From: Pseudomonas kairouanensis
GTDB lineage: Bacteria > Pseudomonadota > Gammaproteobacteria > Pseudomonadales > Pseudomonadaceae
Assembly: GCF_004682055.1 (NCBI RefSeq)
Contig: NZ_QUZU01000004.1
Coordinates: forward strand, 156,977 to 220,976
Direction of reading: 5' to 3'
DNA length: 64,000 nt
In this document: in pieces, positions 45,694 through 57,840 of the stretch
Layout: each line of letters begins with the position of its first letter
How positions within the stretch are numbered: position 1 is the first letter of the stretch
Notes under the pieces: model-generated
What the model was told of the DNA's origin: nothing
What the model saw: the letters and a program-made list of their open reading frames with translations, nothing else
Database searches by the model: none
Program-made: the position numbers and the translations under genes

Positions 45694-47247
45694 TCAGTGA
45701 ACTGCCGTCATACCGGAAGCCAACTGCATGACTTTTTCCTGGGTCGCCTCATCGCGGTCCAGGGTGCCCATCAATTCGCCTTCGTGCATCACCATCACCC
45801 GGTCGCTCATGCCCAGCACTTCGGGCAGCTCCGAGGAAATCATGATCACCGCCATGCCTTCGCTGGCGAGGAAGGAGATCAAGCGGTAGATCTCGGCCTT
45901 GGCGCCCACATCGATGCCACGGGTGGGCTCGTCGAGAATCAGCAAGCGCGGGTTGGTCATCAGCCAGCGCGCCAGCAGGGCTTTCTGCTGATTGCCGCCG
46001 GACAAGGTGTCGATGCACTGCTCAAGGGACGGGGTTTTCACCCGCAGTTTCTTGCACATGTCCTCGCACAAGGCGCGCAGGGCTTTCTGCTGGATAAAGC
46101 CATTGCCGGTGTAATGCGGCAACACGGCCATCTCCATGTTTTCCAGCACCGACAGGCAGGGGAACAGGCCACTGAGCTTGCGGTCCTCGGTCAACAGCGC
46201 AAAGCCCTTTTCGATGGCCATGTGCGGGTCGCTGATGCGCACCGCTTTGCCATCCAGGCTGATCTGGCCACTGCTGCTGGGGGTGATGCCAAAAATGGTT
46301 TCGGCCACGTTGGTGCGCCCCGAACCCATCAACCCGGCGATGCCCAGGATCTCACCGGCATGCAGGTCGAAGGACACGTCCTTGAACACGCCGTCCAGGG
46401 TCAAGTCGCGCACTGAGAGCAGCAGGTCACCGATAGGCGTCTCGCGCACCGGGAACAACTGGCTGAGCTCGCGGCCGACCATCATCGAGATCAGGCTGTC
46501 GCTGTTCATGCTGTCGGCGCGTTGCAGGCCGATGTAGTGGCCGTCGCGAAACACCGCCACTTCGTCGGCGATGGCGAACACTTCGTTCATTTTGTGCGTG
46601 ATGTAGACGATGCCTTTGCCCTGGGACTTGAGGTCGGCAATGATCGAAAACAGATGGGCCACTTCCTTGTCGGTAATGGCCGATGTCGGCTCATCCATGA
46701 TCAGGATGTCGGAGTCGTAGGACACCGCCTTGGCAATCTCGACCATCTGCCGCTCGGCGATGCTCAGGTTGCCCACATGCTCTTCGGGGTCGAGGTTGAT
46801 GCGCAGACGCGCCAGTAACTCTGCGGTGCAGCGATGCATCTCGCGGTGGTTGACCATGTGCAGGCCGTTGAGCTGCTCGCGGCCGATCCAGATATTCTCG
46901 GCGATGCTCATGTGGGGCATCAGGTTCAGTTCCTGGTGGATCATCGCGATCCCGGCCTTCTGGGCCGCCAGGGGCGTTTCGAACACAATCGGCTTGCCGC
47001 GCAGGCGAATCTCACCGGCGTCGGGCTGGTAGATGCCGGCGATGATTTTCATCAACGTCGACTTGCCCGCACCGTTCTCGCCCATCAGCGCCAGCACCGT
47101 GCCGGGGCGCACCCGCAGCTGCACATCGGACAGGGCCACGACGCCGGGAAAGCCTTTGCTGATGTTGCTGATTTCCAACAGGTAGGGGTCTTCCAGTTCG
47201 ACAGGCTGGATACCGGGAGGCGGCGAGGTAGTGGCTTGCGCAAGCAT
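45694..47247 (-). CDS. Sugar (myo-inositol) ABC transporter ATP-binding protein
   Basis: A 517-residue ATPase with two nucleotide-binding domains (RbsA/MglA type). First half: [10 protein letters not shown] (Walker A), [14 protein letters not shown] (signature) and [12 protein letters not shown] (Walker B). Second half: degenerate Walker A ([12 protein letters not shown]), signature [14 protein letters not shown] and [14 protein letters not shown], the usual asymmetry of this class. ATG 47247 has GGAG nine bases upstream; ten more in-frame codons are possible but lack a site. Confidence 0.93.
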   Translation of the reverse strand: MLAQATTSPPPGIQPVELEDPYLLEISNISKGFPGVVALSDVQLRVRPGTVLALMGENGAGKSTLMKIIAGIYQPDAGEIRLRGKPIVFETPLAAQKAGIAMIHQELNLMPHMSIAENIWIGREQLNGLHMVNHREMHRCTAELLARLRINLDPEEHVGNLSIAERQMVEIAKAVSYDSDILIMDEPTSAITDKEVAHLFSIIADLKSQGKGIVYITHKMNEVFAIADEVAVFRDGHYIGLQRADSMNSDSLISMMVGRELSQLFPVRETPIGDLLLSVRDLTLDGVFKDVSFDLHAGEILGIAGLMGSGRTNVAETIFGITPSSSGQISLDGKAVRISDPHMAIEKGFALLTEDRKLSGLFPCLSVLENMEMAVLPHYTGNGFIQQKALRALCEDMCKKLRVKTPSLEQCIDTLSGGNQQKALLARWLMTNPRLLILDEPTRGIDVGAKAEIYRLISFLASEGMAVIMISSELPEVLGMSDRVMVMHEGELMGTLDRDEATQEKVMQLASGMTAVH

Positions 47248-47311
47248 AGGGAAGTACTCCATCTGCAGGGCGGCCATGACCGCCCTGCCGGCTTATTGTT
47301 GTTATGTCAGG

Positions 47312-48247
47312 CTATTTGAAGTCTTTGACGTTTTCAGGCGTGATCAGCTGGAACGGGATGACGATGTTCTGCTCGATCGTCTCGCCCTTGGCCAACTGGC
47401 GTGCCGCATCCACCGAGCCGACACCCTGCCCCTTGGCGTCCTGGAACACCGACACGGTCATCTCGCCCTTTTCAATCGCGTTCAGGCCATCGCGCGTGCC
47501 GTCCACACCCGCAATCAACACGCTGCCCGGCTTGGTCCCGGCCGACTTGAGGGCCATGGCCGCGCCAATCGCCATTTCGTCGTTGTTGGAGAGCACGGCA
47601 TTGAACTCGCGGCCCTGGGTCAGCCAGTCGTTGGTCAAGGTCATGCCGCGGTCGCGCAGCCAGATGCCAGTCTGTTCCTGCTCGATCTTGATATCGGGGT
47701 ATTTTTTCAGGACATCCTTGATGCCCTTGGTACGGTTAGTCGTGGAGTTGTTCGCCAGGTCACCCAGCAGAATCACGATATTGCCCTTGCCGCCCATTTT
47801 TTCGGCGATGTACTGCATCTGCAACCGGCCGGCCTCTTCATCGTCGGAGGTCACTGCCGCTACACCCTTTGGCAGGTCCTTCTGGTCTGGCCGGCGATTG
47901 ACGTAGACCAGCGGGATGCCGGCTTCCGTAGCGGCCTTGCTGATGCGCGCGGTGGAAGCGGTATCCACCGGCGTGACGATAATGGCATCGACCTTCTGGC
48001 TGATGAAACTCTCGACCTGACTCAGTTGCTTGACCACATCGGCGCGAGCGTCTTCGAACTGCAGCTGCACGCCATCGCCCTTGGGCAGCGACTTGACGTG
48101 CTGCTCCATGTAGCCGCGAACGCTGGTCAGATAGTTGTCATCAAAACTGGAAAAGGTCACGCCGACTTTCAGGTCGGCCGCCATCGCAGCAGCACTGGCC
48201 AGCAGCATGGACAAAGCCAGGGCGGTAAAACGGATCGGGGTCTTCAT
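47312..48247 (-). CDS. Periplasmic sugar (myo-inositol) binding protein
   Basis: Peripla_BP_4-type binding protein, 311 residues, signal peptide MKTPIRFTALALSMLLASAAAMA. VDAIIVTPVDTASTARISKAATEAGIPLVYVNRRP and VLSNNDEMAIGAAMALKSAG are the family's ligand-site segments. ATG 48247 has GGAG eleven bases upstream. It heads the transporter genes; specificity for inositol comes from its place beside the iol genes and the shared operator motif. Confidence 0.92.
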   Translation of the reverse strand: MKTPIRFTALALSMLLASAAAMAADLKVGVTFSSFDDNYLTSVRGYMEQHVKSLPKGDGVQLQFEDARADVVKQLSQVESFISQKVDAIIVTPVDTASTARISKAATEAGIPLVYVNRRPDQKDLPKGVAAVTSDDEEAGRLQMQYIAEKMGGKGNIVILLGDLANNSTTNRTKGIKDVLKKYPDIKIEQEQTGIWLRDRGMTLTNDWLTQGREFNAVLSNNDEMAIGAAMALKSAGTKPGSVLIAGVDGTRDGLNAIEKGEMTVSVFQDAKGQGVGSVDAARQLAKGETIEQNIVIPFQLITPENVKDFK

Positions 48248-48296
48248 GAACGGTCTGTCTCCACTTTCTTGTTGGTTTTGTTGGACGTTGCGTTGA

Positions 48297-48482
48297 TCAG
48301 AGCGGGCCTTGCGATTGGGGCAACCGGACGACAGGTGCGCCAGGGATGCAGCAGACCAGCGCGCCTTTGTTTTCGACGCACAGCACATTGAGGAAGGAGA
48401 AGTAGAACGGCCGGGCGCGGGGCAGGCCGCGGGGCGCTTGAGTGGGGCGTAAAACTCGCAGTACAGCGTTGAAGATTTTCAT
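48297..48482 (-). CDS. Doubtful 61-codon ORF in the transporter leader
   Basis: Starts at ATG 48482 with AGGT eight or nine bases upstream and ends 50 bp before the binding-protein gene. The product is basic at the start (MKIFNAVLRVLRPTQAPRG) and hydrophobic in the middle (FYFSFLNVLCV). It lies in a 363-bp leader that otherwise holds only the operator at 48575-48590. It may be a leader peptide or chance; no family recognised. Confidence 0.25.
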   Translation of the reverse strand: MKIFNAVLRVLRPTQAPRGLPRARPFYFSFLNVLCVENKGALVCCIPGAPVVRLPQSQGPL

Positions 48483-48574
48483 CTGACGGTACCTGGTTGT
48501 TTTTGATCTTGTTTTTGTTTGAGTCGTGCGGGTCGAGCCCGAACGTACTTATTGCAACCTGGAAAAGACTTTAT

Positions 48575-48590
48575 TGGAAAATAATTTCCA
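48575..48590. promoter_or_regulatory. Predicted IolR operator upstream of inositol transporter
   Basis: The 16-bp palindrome TGGAAAATAATTTCCA fits TGGAA-N6-TTCCA. A further TGGAA half-site starts at 48560. The same pattern occurs in the iolR-iolC gap. RpiR-type IolR regulators of other bacteria are known to use GGAA-N6-TTCC palindromes. Confidence 0.65.
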
Positions 48591-48610
48591 TATCAACATC
48601 TTTTAGAATT

Positions 48611-49639
48611 TTATTCTATTTTTGTTGAAACCACCTGCTGGCGCTCGGCGCTCAGGCGTGCGGCGTCCAATATACGGGTGGTTTCCAGCGCGTCATAGGC
48701 GTCCACCGGCAGCGCGCCCTGCCCTTGCACAGCGTCTTGCAACTGGCGATAGAACTGGGTCCAGCAGCCTTTCTCCGACGGCACACGCTCGCGCTCCGGG
48801 CCTTGCTCGAACCAGCCCCAGCGTCGGTGCTCTTCGGCGCCCCAATGCTCGCCTTCGGTTTTGGGCGACTTGCCGGCCATCAGTGCCTCTTCCTGGCCAT
48901 CCAGGCCATCGACGGTGTAGCACCCCGAGGTGCCACTCACACGAAAACGCGGCGCCTGGCTGTTCTGCAGCGCATTGCCCCACAGGTGGGAGATCACGCC
49001 GCTGGCGTGGGTCAAGGAGACAAAGAAGCCGTGGTCGAGGGTGGGATGTTCGGGGCTGAACTGCAATTGCGCGAACACCCGATCCACCGGGCCAAACAGT
49101 TGCAGCGCCTGGTCCACCAGATGGCTGCCCAAGTCCCTCAGCCAACCGCCGCCGCGGGCATTGCCCACGGCGTCTGGCGTGTAGCGTTCCACCCGGGATT
49201 CAAACCGGGTGATGGTGCCCAGGGCACCGGCGTCTATGAGTTTGCGCAGGGTCAGGTAGTCCGAGTCCCAACGGCGGTTCTGATAGACGCTGAGCGGCAC
49301 TTCGTGGCGTTCGGCGGCGGTGATCAGTGCCTGGGCCTGTTCGGCATTGGCGGCGAAGGGTTTGTCGCTGACCACGGCCACACCGTGTTCGATGGCTTCC
49401 AGCACCAGGGCCGGGCGGCCTTTGAGGGTGGTGGAGATGACCAGGGCATCGACACCGGCTTCAACGATTTGGCCAATGGAGTCGAAGGCTTTAACGCCTG
49501 GGTGGTCGGTGTTCAGTTGTTTTCGGCGTTCGGGTGAACGGGTGACGACGCCAACAAACGTGGCGCCGGGCAAGGTTGCAATCAGCGGCGCATGAAAAAA
49601 GCGCCCTCCGTGGCCGTAGCCGACTAGTCCGATTCGCAT
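48611..49639 (-). CDS. Gfo/Idh/MocA oxidoreductase, scyllo-inositol dehydrogenase (YdgJ)-like
   Basis: A 342-residue NAD(P)-dependent dehydrogenase. Rossmann start GLVGYGHGGRFFHAPLI and active-site DKP variant (VSDKPFA) at about 95. NRRWDSDYLTLRKLIDAGALG and GGWLRDLGSHLVDQALQLFG match the YdgJ/IolX-like subgroup, known from E. coli and Bacillus to oxidise scyllo-inositol. ATG 49639 has AGGAG seven bases upstream. It follows iolG across a REPIN. Acting on an inositol stereoisomer is inferred from subgroup and context. Confidence 0.85.
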   Translation of the reverse strand: MRIGLVGYGHGGRFFHAPLIATLPGATFVGVVTRSPERRKQLNTDHPGVKAFDSIGQIVEAGVDALVISTTLKGRPALVLEAIEHGVAVVSDKPFAANAEQAQALITAAERHEVPLSVYQNRRWDSDYLTLRKLIDAGALGTITRFESRVERYTPDAVGNARGGGWLRDLGSHLVDQALQLFGPVDRVFAQLQFSPEHPTLDHGFFVSLTHASGVISHLWGNALQNSQAPRFRVSGTSGCYTVDGLDGQEEALMAGKSPKTEGEHWGAEEHRRWGWFEQGPERERVPSEKGCWTQFYRQLQDAVQGQGALPVDAYDALETTRILDAARLSAERQQVVSTKIE

Positions 49640-49678
49640 ACATACACTCCTAACTTGAACTGCAAACCCAATCAAATT

Positions 49679-49767
49679 GTGGGAGGGGGCTTGCCCCCGA
49701 TTGCAGTGTGTCAGCCAAAAATCTGTATCTGACACACCGCTATCGGGGGCAAGCCCCCTCCCACATT
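49679..49767. repeat. REPIN 2, between iolG and the second dehydrogenase
   Basis: Outer arms GTGGGAGGGGGCTTGC and GCAAGCCCCCTCCCAC, inner arms CCCCCGATTGC against GCTATCGGGGG and TGTGTCAG against CTGACACA. It sits inside the presumed iol transcription unit. Confidence 0.9.
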
Positions 49768-49794
49768 GACTGCATTTCAACTTGAGATTGTGGG

Positions 49795-52756
<2,962 letters not shown>

Positions 52757-52766
52757 GTCGCGCCCC

Positions 52767-53555
52767 TTAAAGGTCCAGTAGCCAGCTGTGCTGCGGGTCG
52801 TTGTGGAAATGCCAGGCGCGCTTGGGGCCGGCCATCACGTTCAAATAATAGGACTCGTAACCGTACGGCACGCTGACCGGGTGATAGCCCTTGGGCACCA
52901 CCACCAGGTCGCTGTTTTCCACGGCCATGGCCTGGTCGATACTGCGGTCATCGGTATACACGCGCTGGAACACAAAGCCCTGGGGCGGGTTGATCTGGTG
53001 GTAGTAGGTTTCTTCCAGGAAGCTTTGGTGCGGCAGGTCGTCGGTGTCGTGCTTGTGGGGCGGGTAGCTGGACGAATGCCCGGACGGCGTGCGCACTTCC
53101 ACCACCAACAGCGAATGGGCCGGCGAGGTGTCCGGCAGGATGTCGCACACGTAGCGGGTGTTGGCACCCTTGCCGCGCACGCTGCGTTTGCAGTCTTGTG
53201 GGCGGATCAGGCGCGGCTCGTAGCCTTCGGCACCAGGCGCAGCGCACACGGCGATCTGCACGTCGCTCAAGGCGGTGACCTGGGCCGTGGTGCCGGGCGG
53301 CAGGTAGGCGGCGAAGGGGGACTTGTCTTCGAACACCGACTGGCGGTCCCCCAGGTTCTGCCAGTTGAACCCCTCGCCTTCGATATTCACCCGGCCGCTG
53401 AGCAGCACCAGGCACAGTTCCTTGTCACCGGCGCTGACCGGCAGGGTTTCCCCCAGGCTCAAGCGGTAGGCTTTGAAGCCCACGTATTCCAGGCGCCCTT
53501 CTTCCAGCGCGACCATGGTTTGCCCGCGCTTGTTGCTCTTGACCAGCAGGCTCAT
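52767..53555 (-). CDS. iolB: 5-deoxy-glucuronate isomerase
   Basis: Isomerises 5-deoxy-D-glucuronate to 2-deoxy-5-keto-D-gluconate. 262 residues of the double-cupin IolB/KduI-type fold. [26 protein letters not shown] carries the metal-binding His and Glu residues; [22 protein letters not shown] is the C-terminal signature. Its ATG overlaps the stop of iolE by four bases. Confidence 0.95.
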   Translation of the reverse strand: MSLLVKSNKRGQTMVALEEGRLEYVGFKAYRLSLGETLPVSAGDKELCLVLLSGRVNIEGEGFNWQNLGDRQSVFEDKSPFAAYLPPGTTAQVTALSDVQIAVCAAPGAEGYEPRLIRPQDCKRSVRGKGANTRYVCDILPDTSPAHSLLVVEVRTPSGHSSSYPPHKHDTDDLPHQSFLEETYYHQINPPQGFVFQRVYTDDRSIDQAMAVENSDLVVVPKGYHPVSVPYGYESYYLNVMAGPKRAWHFHNDPQHSWLLDL

Positions 53556-54445
53556 GCTTTTGTCCTCTCGGTGAGCAGGGCACGCAGGGTGTCGTAGCCC
53601 TTTTTCGCATACACGTAGCTAGGCGCCACAGCCGGGTCCTGCTCGGCTTCCACCACCAGCCAGCCTTCGTATTTGGCGGCCAACAGCACATCCAGCAGTT
53701 CGGCGAAGTCGATATCGCCATCGCCGGGCACGGTGAAGGTGCCGTTGACGATGCAATCCGGGAAGCTCCACATCTGGTTGCGCGCCAGTTGCACAACGGG
53801 CTTGCGCACGTCCTTGAAGTGCACATGGCAGACGCGGCTGATGTGTTTGTTCAACACTTCAAGTGGCTCGCCGCCGCCCATGTAGCAGTGGCCCGAATCG
53901 AACAGCAGGCCGACTTCCGGGCCGGTGCGCTTCATGAGTTGGTCGATGTCTTCAGGGGATTCGACATAGGCGCCCATATGGTGGTGGTACGCCAGGCGTA
54001 CACCCTGGGACAGGGTGAAGCGCGCCAGTTCGGTGAGCTTGTCGGCGTAGTCCTGCCAGGCCTGCTCGCTGTGGAAACGCGGGCGTTCGATCAGGCGGAT
54101 GCGCGAACCCTGGATGGAATCGGCGACTTCGCCGTACACCAGAACCGTGGCGCCGTTTTGTTTGAGCAGTTCGACGTGGCCGGCGATGGCTTCGATCTCT
54201 TCGGCCACCGAACGCCGAGCCAGGCGGCTGGAATACCAACCGGAAACCAGCGCCAGGTCATAGGGACGCAACACATCACCGACGCCCTTGGCGTCCTTGG
54301 GGAACTTGCCGTTGAGTTCGAAACCTTCGTAGCCGATCTCCTTGCCTTCGGCGAGCGCGGTGCTCAGGGGCGTTTCACCGCCCAGGGCCGGCAGGTCGTC
54401 GTTGCTCCAGGAGATCGGGTTGATGCCAATTCGGATTGCGGGCAT
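53552..54445 (-). CDS. iolE: myo-Inosose-2 dehydratase
   Basis: Dehydrates 2-keto-myo-inositol to the trihydroxycyclohexane-dione used by IolD. 297 residues, TIM-barrel AP-endonuclease-like fold. Metal-site pieces are GYEGFELNGKFP, LAYHHHMGAYVESPEDIDQL, GLLFDSGHCYMGGG and VCHVHFKDVR. 162 bp after iolC, with a REPIN between. Confidence 0.95.
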   Translation of the reverse strand: MPAIRIGINPISWSNDDLPALGGETPLSTALAEGKEIGYEGFELNGKFPKDAKGVGDVLRPYDLALVSGWYSSRLARRSVAEEIEAIAGHVELLKQNGATVLVYGEVADSIQGSRIRLIERPRFHSEQAWQDYADKLTELARFTLSQGVRLAYHHHMGAYVESPEDIDQLMKRTGPEVGLLFDSGHCYMGGGEPLEVLNKHISRVCHVHFKDVRKPVVQLARNQMWSFPDCIVNGTFTVPGDGDIDFAELLDVLLAAKYEGWLVVEAEQDPAVAPSYVYAKKGYDTLRALLTERTKA

Positions 54446-54489
54446 GGCTGCACCTTTTATTGTTTTCAGCTAACACTGATATCTGCTTT

Positions 54490-54581
54490 ATGTGGGAGGG
54501 GGCTTGCTCCCGATGGCGGTGTGTCAGGCAACACATCCATAACTGAGCCACCGCTATCGGGAGCAAGCCCCCTCCCACATT
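54490..54581. repeat. REPIN 3, between iolC and iolE
   Basis: ATGTGGGAGGGGGCTTGCTC pairs with GAGCAAGCCCCCTCCCACAT; inner CCCGATGGC against GCTATCGGG. It occupies most of the iolC-iolE gap inside the operon and may change mRNA stability or the ratio of the genes. Confidence 0.9.
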
Positions 54582-54607
54582 TGACTGTATTCCACATTTG
54601 GAACGGT

Positions 54608-56545
54608 TCAGCCGCGAGCACTGCGCCAGGCATTGATCAGCTGTTCAAACGTCGCCTGAACCCGCTGAATCAACGTCTCATCATCAATCTCCCCCGCCAG
54701 CCACGCACGGCTCGGTTCCTGGAAGATCGTGCGGCCCACCGCAAAGCCACGGCAGGTGGTGCTCTGGCTGGCCTGCTGGAAGCCATCGGCCAAAAACTCC
54801 GCCGAGGCATTCAGGCCCAGCAGTACCACACCACGGCAATACGGGTCGCGCTCCTGGATCAGTTCGTCGAGTTTTTTCCAATCCTCGGCCGACTGCGCCT
54901 CGATCTTCCACCACGCCGGGTAAATGCCCAGGTTGTACAGGCGCTTGAGGCTGCGATACAGCACGTCCGGGTAAGTGGACGGGTGATCCTTGGGCGGGAT
55001 GACTTCCAGCAGCAGTTCATGGCCGCTGACCAGGGAGGCCTCGTATACCGCCTTGAGCTGGGCTTCCTGTTCCAGGCGCAGCAATGGCTCGTCGTCTGGG
55101 TGGAATTGCACCAGGCACTTGATGATTTGCTCGTGGGGCCAGGCGATCAGGTTGCTGCCAATCGAGCGGCCATGTTCGAACGCCAACGGCCGCGAGTTCT
55201 GCACTTCCACCGGGCGGGCGATCCACCAGCCGCGACCGCTGGCGGCGTTGAGCGCGTCCTGGCCGAAGCGTTGGTCGGCCAGCAGGCCCACATCGGCGGC
55301 AACGCCTTGCTCGGCAAGTTTTTTCTCCACGCGTTCGATGGCCTGGATAAACAGTTGCTTGGCCGCGCTGATGCGCGTGGTGTCCTGGCCGCCGCGTTGC
55401 GCCAGGTCTACCAATTGCCAGCGATGGTCGAAGGCAAAGATGAACAGTTGCTTCCACTGCTTGCGCGGCACCGACACGCGGTGCAGGCGTTGCAGGGTCA
55501 CGTCCTGGTCTGGCCTTGTGATCGGCACCGGGCTGTTGAACAGGTATTCCAGTTCAGCCGGGGTCGGCATGGCCGGGGCACAGGCGTGGCGGGAGACCAC
55601 CAGGCCACCGCAGGCGTTGGCCAACTGGCTGCAGCGTTCATCGCTGGCATCGTTGATCCAGCCGCTGAGGAAGCCCGACATAAAGGCATCGCCGGCCCCC
55701 AGTACGTTGAGCACTTCAACCCGTACGCCAGGGTAGATCGCACCGTCTTCCAGGCGCGCCGGAATGGCGCCATGGATCACCGTGCAGCCTTGCGGGCCGA
55801 GCTTGACCACCAGGGTCGCTGGCGTCAGTTCACGCACGGTGCGCAGGGCGGTGAGCAAATCTTCGCTGCCACCGGCGATCAAGAACTCTTCCTCGGTGCC
55901 GACGATCAAGTCAAAACGCGGGAGGATCTTTTGCACATGGGCGCTCACGTTCTGGTCGGCCACAAACCGGGTTTCGCCATCAGCTTTACCCGCCAAGCCC
56001 CACAGCACCGGGCGATAGTCGATGTCCAGCACCCGTTTCACATTGTGCTTGGCCGCGTAGTCCAGGGCCTGGATGCTGGCCTTGTACACGCTGTCGGTGG
56101 AGAAGTGAGTGCCGGTGATCAGCAAGGCTTTGCTGGAGGCGATAAAGGCTTCGTTGATGTCTTCGGCGCGCAGGGCCATGTCGGCGCAGTTTTCGCGGTA
56201 GAACACCAGAGGGAAGGTTTCGCGGTCCTTGAGCCCCAGCAACACCAGGGCGGTGAGGCGCTCCGGGTCGACCTTGATGCCGCTGACATCGCAGCCTTCG
56301 CGGGCCAGGGATTCCACCAGGAAGCGACCCATATGGTCGTCTCCTACCCGGCTCAGCATCGCCGACTTGAGCCCAAGCCGTGCAGTGCCGAACGCGATAT
56401 TGGCGGAGGAACCGCCGAGGTATTTGGCAAAACTGGACACGTCCTCAAGCCGCGCACCGACTTGCTGCGCATAGAGGTCGACGCCCAGGCGCCCGAGGCA
56501 AATCAGATCCAATTGACGCCCACTGGCAAAACGAGTCTGGCCCAT
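54608..56545 (-). CDS. iolC: 5-dehydro-2-deoxygluconokinase fused to DUF2090 (IolJ-type aldolase) domain
   Basis: Two-domain protein of 645 residues. Residues 1-330 are a PfkB sugar kinase (IolC): YLGGSSANIAFGTARLG at the start and NVLGAGDAFMSGFLSG with the catalytic Asp. Residues about 345-640 are DUF2090 (FIFAFDHRWQLVDLA; YPAWWKIEAQ; RGVVLLGLNA), a class I aldolase-like domain thought to cleave the phosphorylated product. Together they would perform the kinase and aldolase steps. ATG 56545 is at MGQTRFASGRQLDLICLGR, where kinases start. First gene of the operon, divergent from iolR. Confidence 0.94.
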   Translation of the reverse strand: MGQTRFASGRQLDLICLGRLGVDLYAQQVGARLEDVSSFAKYLGGSSANIAFGTARLGLKSAMLSRVGDDHMGRFLVESLAREGCDVSGIKVDPERLTALVLLGLKDRETFPLVFYRENCADMALRAEDINEAFIASSKALLITGTHFSTDSVYKASIQALDYAAKHNVKRVLDIDYRPVLWGLAGKADGETRFVADQNVSAHVQKILPRFDLIVGTEEEFLIAGGSEDLLTALRTVRELTPATLVVKLGPQGCTVIHGAIPARLEDGAIYPGVRVEVLNVLGAGDAFMSGFLSGWINDASDERCSQLANACGGLVVSRHACAPAMPTPAELEYLFNSPVPITRPDQDVTLQRLHRVSVPRKQWKQLFIFAFDHRWQLVDLAQRGGQDTTRISAAKQLFIQAIERVEKKLAEQGVAADVGLLADQRFGQDALNAASGRGWWIARPVEVQNSRPLAFEHGRSIGSNLIAWPHEQIIKCLVQFHPDDEPLLRLEQEAQLKAVYEASLVSGHELLLEVIPPKDHPSTYPDVLYRSLKRLYNLGIYPAWWKIEAQSAEDWKKLDELIQERDPYCRGVVLLGLNASAEFLADGFQQASQSTTCRGFAVGRTIFQEPSRAWLAGEIDDETLIQRVQATFEQLINAWRSARG

Positions 56546-56648
56546 GCTGGCTCCTGTTATTTTTATCAGCCTGCGCTGTACCGTCGTGGGGACGGCAAAC
56601 GCTCTTGGTGGGTGCAGACTAGAACGTCCGGCGGCGGCAATCAATATT

Positions 56649-56684
56649 TATTCCATAATTATTTTTAGTGGAATATTTTTTCCA
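56649..56684. promoter_or_regulatory. Predicted IolR operator in the iolC-iolR intergenic region
   Basis: TGGAATATTTTTTCCA (56669-56684) fits TGGAA-N6-TTCCA. A TATTCCA unit at 56649-56655 forms an inverted repeat with TGGAATA at 56669-56675, making an array of three half-sites in an AT-rich patch about 105-140 bp before both gene starts. Confidence 0.65.
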
Positions 56685-56829
56685 ATACGTCAGCATAGGG
56701 GCACACCAGCCGCCGTGCATCGTTTCAGCAGGCCACGCGGGCCGTGATGCCGGGGTATTTTTTTGCGCCTACCCTGTAGACTTGCGCCACCCATCAGCGC
56801 AACAGACGAACAAGACAGAAGGATTGCCC

Positions 56830-57726
56830 ATGTCCGAGACCCCTTCACAAGACGCTCTCGCCAGCCCGCCGATCAATGCCGAGCGCCTGTTGCAGCTGAT
56901 CACCGACGAATACGAAAGCCTGCCCCGCCAGCTCAAGCGCATCGCCAGCTACATGAGCCAACAGAGCGACCGCATCATGGTCGACCGCATCAGCGACATC
57001 GCCCGCGAATGCGAAGTGCACCCCTCGGCCATCGTGCGGTTCTCCCAGCGTTTCGGCTTCAGCGGGTTCAGTGAGATGCAGGCGCTGTTTCGCGAGGCCT
57101 ATACCCACAAGACCACCCCGGTCCAGAACTACCAGCAGCGCATCCGCAGCATGATCGCCAACAAGTCGCAAAAAGCCAGTGGCGGCGACCTGGCGCGTGA
57201 GTGTGTGAATGCCACGTTGTCGGGCATCGAGCGCCTGGGGTTGGAACTGGACGACGTGGCCTTCGACAAGGCCGTGGACCTGGTGGTCAATGCCGACAAT
57301 ATCTACGTGGTCGGTGTGCGCCGCTCCTTTGCAGTGGCGGACTACCTGGTCTACAACCTGCAGCACACCAACAAGCGCATCCACCTGATCTCAGGCCTGG
57401 GCGGCAGCTACCGCGAGCAGATGCGCAGCGTGCGTGCCAACGACCTGGTGATCGCCATCAGCTTCACGCCCTACGGTAAAGAGACCCAGCACTGCCTGCG
57501 CATTGCCCAGCACCATCAGGCCAAGACGCTGATCATCACCGACAGCAACCTGTCGCCCCTGGCCAAGCGGGCCAATGCGGTGCTGTTGGTGAATGAGGGC
57601 TCATCGTTTGCGTTTCGCTCGTTGAGCGCCACCTTGTGCCTGTGCCAGGCGTTGTTTATTGCGGTGGCGTATCGCTTGGAATTGAAGGTGGATGAGATTC
57701 ATGAGCAGGTTGGGTTTGATGACTGA
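56830..57726 (+). CDS. iolR: RpiR/MurR family transcriptional regulator of inositol catabolism
   Basis: A 298-residue regulator. N-terminal RpiR-type HTH (about 20-95: QLKRIASYMSQQSDRIMVDRISDIARECEVHPSAIVRFSQRFGFSGFSEMQ), then a SIS sugar-phosphate-binding domain (VVGVRRSFAVADYLVYNLQ; DLVIAISFTPYGKETQHCLRIA). ATG 56830 has AAGGA seven bases upstream. It is divergent from iolC, as IolR repressors usually are. The likely inducer is an inositol-pathway intermediate binding the SIS domain. Confidence 0.92.
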   Translation: MSETPSQDALASPPINAERLLQLITDEYESLPRQLKRIASYMSQQSDRIMVDRISDIARECEVHPSAIVRFSQRFGFSGFSEMQALFREAYTHKTTPVQNYQQRIRSMIANKSQKASGGDLARECVNATLSGIERLGLELDDVAFDKAVDLVVNADNIYVVGVRRSFAVADYLVYNLQHTNKRIHLISGLGGSYREQMRSVRANDLVIAISFTPYGKETQHCLRIAQHHQAKTLIITDSNLSPLAKRANAVLLVNEGSSFAFRSLSATLCLCQALFIAVAYRLELKVDEIHEQVGFDD

Positions 57727-57747
57727 TCGTTGCAGCGACACAGATCA

Positions 57748-57840
57748 AATGTGGGAGGGGGCTTGCTTCCGATAGCGGTGTGTCAGGCAATGAGTTGTTA
57801 TCTGATCCTCCGCTATCGGGAGCAAGCCCCCTCCCACATT
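57748..57840. repeat. REPIN 4, overlapping the 3' end of the MocR gene
   Basis: AATGTGGGAGGGGGCTTGC and GCAAGCCCCCTCCCACATT form the outer arms; inner arms CCGATAGCGG and CCGCTATCGG. The right REP supplies the last eight codons and the stop of the converging MocR gene. Confidence 0.9.

Noticed and set aside
53789..56668. 959-codon plus-strand reading frame antisense to iolE and iolC
   Set aside because: Exactly opposes two well-supported inositol genes, has no family motifs and reflects GC-rich codon bias.
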